A stretch of 10,443 nucleotides of DNA from Betaproteobacteria bacterium (lineage in GTDB: Bacteria; Pseudomonadota; Gammaproteobacteria; Burkholderiales; Usitatibacteraceae). A program made the position numbers and the translations under genes. Positions 7,609 through 10,443 of this stretch are shown here, one piece after another (position 1 is the first letter of the stretch; every line of letters starts with the position of its first letter). The DNA lies in contig JAAOZZ010000237.1 in the NCBI GenBank assembly GCA_012274175.1, forward strand, positions 1-10,443, in the 5' to 3' direction. Below the pieces are notes generated by a model. It made no database searches. It was not told where the DNA came from and saw only the letters and a program-made list of their open reading frames with translations.

Positions 7609-9223
7609 GGGCGCGCGCCGCGCGGGCTTCGTGCACGGCATCCGCTTCCGGCTCGTGCTCGTGGCCCTCGTGCTGCTGGCGCTGCCGCTGCTCGCCGCGC
7701 AATTCATCGCGAGCATGGAAGCGTTCCTGCGGGAAGGCCAGGAGCGCGCGATCGGGGCCACGGCGCGGGCGGTGGCCTCCGCACTCTCCGATCGGCCCAC
7801 GCTCTTCGAGCACGCGGCCGGCGCGAGCGACGCCGAGGGCGAGGAGCGCCGGCGCATCGTCGCACTCTTCGCCTCCGCCGATCCCGGCGCCGCGGCGAGC
7901 CTGGGCAACGCCTACGTTCCATCCGAGGAAATCGAGCGCTTCCTCGCCATCATGGGGCGGCGCGGCTCGCGCCTGTGGGTCGTGGACACGCGCTCCCGGG
8001 TGCGCGGGCTGTCGGGAAACCTGCAGGATCCGGAGGCCGCCCGTTCGCTCGTGCGCTGGTTGAAGCCCCTGGCGGCACTCGTGCTGCCCGCGCGCAGCCT
8101 GCCCCTGGGCGAGGAGTCGCAGCCGGCTCGCGGGCAGATCGACCGCGCGCTGATCGGCGTGAGCTCCACCCAGTGGCGCGCGACGCGCGATCGCGACGTG
8201 GCGATCCTCTCGGCCGCGCAGCCAATCTTCCTGGGCGACGACATCGTGGGCGCGGCCGTCGTGGAAGAGACCACCGGCTCGATCCAGATCCTCAAGCAGG
8301 CCGCGCTCGAGCGGCTGCTGGCGGTCACCCTCGCGATCGTGGCCGCGGCGCTCGCGATCCTGCTCACCTTCTCGAGCCGGCTTGCCGCGCGCATCCGCCG
8401 CCTGCACGCCGAGGCCGACGCCGCGATCGACCCCCAGGGGCGCGTGCGCGGCACCATCACGGCGAGCGACGCGAAGGACGAGATCGGGGATCTCGCGCGC
8501 ACCACCGCCGCGGTGCTCGCGCGGCTGCGCGACTACAACGCCTACCTCGAGGCGATGGCCGGGCGCCTCTCCCACGAGCTGCGCACGCCCGTCGCGGTGG
8601 TGCGCTCCTCCCTCGACAACCTGAAGGCGCAGCGCCTGCCCGACGGCGCCCGCGTGTATGTCGAGCGCGCCGGCGAGGGCGTGGAGCGCCTGGGGCGGCT
8701 CATCTCGCGGCTGTCGGAAGCCACGCGCCTCGAGCGCCTGCTCGAAGGCTCCGAGCGCGAGCGCTTCGACCTGGGAGAAGTCGTGCGCGGTTGCGTGGAG
8801 GGATATCGCGCCGCCTATGCCCCGCGCCGCTTCGAGCTCGCGGAGCACGGAAAGGCGCTGCCCGTGGACGGCGTGCCCGACGCCTGCGCGCAGCTCCTGG
8901 ACAAGCTCGCGGAGAACGCCAACGATTTCGCCCCGCCCGGCACCCCGGTGCGCGTGTCGCTCGCGATGCGCGCCGGACGCGCGGTGATCGCGGTGGACAA
9001 CGAAGGCCCGCCGCTGCCGGCGGCGAAGGTGGCGGGACTCTTCGATTCGATGGTGTCGATGCGCCAGGGTGAGACAGCGCGGGCCTCGGAAGGCTCGCAC
9101 CTGGGCCTGGGCCTGTACATCGTGCGGCTCGTGGCCGAGGCCCACGGCGGGCGGGCCCGCGCCTTCAACCTTCCCGCGGGCCGCGGCGTGCGTTTCGAGG
9201 TGGAGATTCCGCTCGCGAGCTGA
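7571..9223 (+). CDS. Membrane sensor histidine kinase, PdsS-like
   Basis: This kinase is the partner of the regulator encoded two genes upstream. With the ATG at 7571 the product is 550 residues: TM1 at 24-45, a periplasmic sensor of about 200 residues containing AAQPIFLGDDIVGAAVVEETT (214-235; reminiscent of CreC-type sensors), TM2 at 248-267, HAMP at about 268-320, and a HisKA H-box LSHELRTP with H335. The catalytic domain has an N-box at 442-453 (LLDKLAENANDF), a G1-like DNEGPPLP (476-483), an F-box LFDSMVSMR (490-498) and a G2 box HLGLGLYIV (510-518). The NEGPPLP and LFDSMVS forms match my memory of PdsS kinases. The start overlaps the deacylase gene by 38 nt, and a GTG at 7631 just before TM1 is an alternative. 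The sensed signal is unknown. Confidence 0.9.
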   Translation: MGSAPSPSTSSSEGARRAGFVHGIRFRLVLVALVLLALPLLAAQFIASMEAFLREGQERAIGATARAVASALSDRPTLFEHAAGASDAEGEERRRIVALFASADPGAAASLGNAYVPSEEIERFLAIMGRRGSRLWVVDTRSRVRGLSGNLQDPEAARSLVRWLKPLAALVLPARSLPLGEESQPARGQIDRALIGVSSTQWRATRDRDVAILSAAQPIFLGDDIVGAAVVEETTGSIQILKQAALERLLAVTLAIVAAALAILLTFSSRLAARIRRLHAEADAAIDPQGRVRGTITASDAKDEIGDLARTTAAVLARLRDYNAYLEAMAGRLSHELRTPVAVVRSSLDNLKAQRLPDGARVYVERAGEGVERLGRLISRLSEATRLERLLEGSERERFDLGEVVRGCVEGYRAAYAPRRFELAEHGKALPVDGVPDACAQLLDKLAENANDFAPPGTPVRVSLAMRAGRAVIAVDNEGPPLPAAKVAGLFDSMVSMRQGETARASEGSHLGLGLYIVRLVAEAHGGRARAFNLPAGRGVRFEVEIPLAS

Positions 9224-9285
9224 CTGCGTCGCGCGGCCCTTTGCCGTAAACTCCCTTCGACGAAAAACTCATCGCACCGAGGATC
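9224..9285 (+). promoter_or_regulatory. Short gap before the PP0621-pilS genes
   Basis: This 62-bp gap separates the kinase stop from the next GTG start. It contains TTGCCG at 9242 and TAAACT at 9248, which are too close to form one promoter. I find no clear terminator, so either weak promoter elements or read-through could serve the downstream genes. A GAGGA lies only 2 nt before the GTG. Confidence 0.2.
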
Positions 9286-9519
9286 GTGGGCCGCATCCTT
9301 TTCTGGGTCATCCTGGGCTTCGTCGTCTGGCTGCTGTGGCGCGGCGCCTTTCGCGCCCCGGCGCCGCGCGGGAGCGCGGGCGCCCCGGCGCAGTCCCCCA
9401 CGGGCGAGGACATGATCGCCTGCGCGCGCTGCGGCGTGCACCTTCCGCGCAGCGAGGCGCGCGAGGAAGGCGGGCGCCTCGTGTGCCGCGACAATCCCCG
9501 ATGCGCCGCCCCGCGATGA
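9286..9519 (+). CDS. PP0621-family small membrane/zinc-ribbon protein
   Basis: The 77-residue protein has an N-terminal membrane helix (MGRILFWVILGFVVWLLW, 1-18), a Pro/Ala linker and a small C-terminal Cys module, C46-x2-C49 followed by C67 and C73, with MIACARCGVHLPRSEA. This layout matches the PP0621 family, whose genes in beta- and gammaproteobacteria commonly stand just before pilS. The molecular function is unknown; metal binding by the four Cys is inferred. The start is a GTG with a GAGGA unusually close (2 nt). No ATG in this frame precedes the helix. The stop overlaps the pilS ATG in an ATGA quartet, so translation of pilS is probably coupled to it. Confidence 0.85.
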   Translation: MGRILFWVILGFVVWLLWRGAFRAPAPRGSAGAPAQSPTGEDMIACARCGVHLPRSEAREEGGRLVCRDNPRCAAPR

Positions 9520-10443
9520 GCTCGGCTGCCCGCGACATGAGCATGCGCGCGGGGGCGAGCGCGCGCGCGGCGCTGTCGATGCCGCTCATCGTAGCGGCCG
9601 ACGACACCACGTGGAGGACGCTGCAGGTCTTCTGCGGCTACCGCGTCGTGCTCGCGGCTCTGGTGGGCGTGGCCTTCGCGTTCTTCAACCACATCTTCGC
9701 GCTGGGCGGCCAGCAGCCGGAGCTGGTGGTGCCCACGGCGCTCGCCTACGGATTCGCCTCGGTGGCGCTGCTCGCCCCGGCGCGGCTGCGCGAGCCCAAC
9801 CTCACGCTGCAGGTGACCGCGGGCGTGGTCGCCGACGTGATGGCGATCACGATGCTGATGTACGCGAGCGGCGGGGTGCGAAGCGGCCTGGGCGTGATCC
9901 TGCTCGTGTCGCTCGCCGCCGCCGGGCTCATCACCCGCGGCCGGCTCGCGTTCTTCCACGCGGCCTTCGCCTCGATCGCGCTGCTGCTCGAGCAGACTTT
10001 CCAGACGTGGCGCTTCGATGCCGCGGCCCAGGACTTCGTGCAGGCGGGGCTCACCAGCGCCGCATTCTTCGCCACCGCCGGGCTCGCGTCCACGCTCGCG
10101 CAATACGCGCGCACGAGCGAGCAGATCGCCGAGGAGCGCCGGCTCGACCTGGACAACCTCTCGCAGATCAACGAGCTCGTGATCCGCGACATGCAGGACG
10201 GCATCCTCGTCGTGGATGGCCAGGGGCGCATCCGCCAGCACAACCCGCGGGCCACACAGCTCCTGGGCCCCCTCGCGCCGGGCAAGTTCGCGCCGCTGGA
10301 CGACTACGCGCCCGAGATCGCGGGACTGCTCAAGGCGTGGCGGCGCGGCTCCGAGACCACGTTCATGCAGCTCCGCACCCCGCGCGTGGCCGGAGAGCTG
10401 CAGGTGCACTTCGTGCCCATCGGCACGGGCGATCCCTCGCCCA
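9516..10443 (+). CDS. pilS: PilS-type sensor histidine kinase, N-terminal part (cut by window end)
   Basis: PilS is the membrane kinase that, with PilR, controls type IV pilin transcription through sigma-54. In view are 309 codons: a 30-40-residue cytoplasmic lead, about six hydrophobic helices (roughly 43-60, 72-89, 98-117, 124-139, 144-160 and 177-195), a linker, then the start of a PAS domain, with INELVIRDMQDGILVVDGQGRI at 218-239. The HisKA and ATPase domains lie beyond the edge. The ATG at 9516 overlaps the preceding TGA; ATGs at 9537, 9543 and 9579 are alternatives. The assignment rests on the helix bundle plus the PAS motif and on the PP0621 neighbour. pilR is expected next. Confidence 0.85.
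   Translation, partial: MSSAARDMSMRAGASARAALSMPLIVAADDTTWRTLQVFCGYRVVLAALVGVAFAFFNHIFALGGQQPELVVPTALAYGFASVALLAPARLREPNLTLQVTAGVVADVMAITMLMYASGGVRSGLGVILLVSLAAAGLITRGRLAFFHAAFASIALLLEQTFQTWRFDAAAQDFVQAGLTSAAFFATAGLASTLAQYARTSEQIAEERRLDLDNLSQINELVIRDMQDGILVVDGQGRIRQHNPRATQLLGPLAPGKFAPLDDYAPEIAGLLKAWRRGSETTFMQLRTPRVAGELQVHFVPIGTGDPSP

Noticed and set aside
7586..9145. Minus-strand 519-codon frame opposite the histidine kinase.
   Set aside because: It is rich in Arg, His, Gly and Ala with no motif, and lies entirely opposite a kinase with intact H, N, F and G2 boxes.
9165..10409. Minus-strand 414-codon frame opposite the PP0621 and pilS genes.
   Set aside because: It has antisense composition and no recognisable domain, while the plus strand carries the PP0621-pilS pair with an ATGA junction.

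Overview
The window looks like chromosomal DNA of a GC-rich (about 70% by eye) proteobacterium, most likely a betaproteobacterium. The evidence is the rplU-rpmA/obgE-proB block divergent from ispB, a tRNA-Pro just after ispB, and the pairing of a PP0621-family gene with pilS. Genes are tightly packed and no stretch over 300 bases lacks a gene. I saw no insertion sequence, phage gene, integrase or CRISPR array.

Left block (1-3655, minus strand). Transcription runs leftward from a near-consensus promoter (TTGACC-17-TATTAT, 3627-3655) through rplU (L21) and rpmA (L27) to a strong intrinsic terminator (2898-2924). Next comes a LysE/RhtB exporter gene, which is unexpected between rpmA and obgE, then the GTPase gene obgE and proB (glutamate 5-kinase), whose start overlaps the obgE stop by 4 nt. 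The end of proB is odd. After about residue 357 the usual ProB C-terminus is replaced, in frame, by an unrelated Rossmann-like stretch that runs off the window edge. This is either a real fusion or an assembly chimera.

Middle block (3716-4825, plus strand). ispB (octaprenyl diphosphate synthase, for the ubiquinone side chain) is followed by a hairpin terminator and tRNA-Pro(CGG). The tRNA probably has its own extended -10 promoter inside the end of ispB.

Accessory block (4855-9223). Two minus-strand genes, a hemerythrin-domain protein and a small unrecognised two-TM protein carrying a large internal hairpin, are divergent from a tight three-gene plus-strand operon. That operon encodes an OmpR-type response regulator resembling PdsR (of the 'proteobacterial dedicated sortase system'), an LpxR-family outer-membrane lipid A 3'-O-deacylase, and a PdsS-like histidine kinase. 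The three genes abut or overlap. The lipid A deacylase gene lies between the regulator and kinase genes, and no sortase or LPXTG substrate is visible. I read this as a self-contained envelope sensing and lipid A remodelling module, and it is the most biologically interesting part of the window.

Right edge (9286-10443, plus strand). A PP0621-family membrane/zinc-ribbon mini-protein overlaps the start of a pilS-type sensor kinase by 4 nt. The kinase is cut by the window end after its membrane domain and PAS domain. pilR is expected next.
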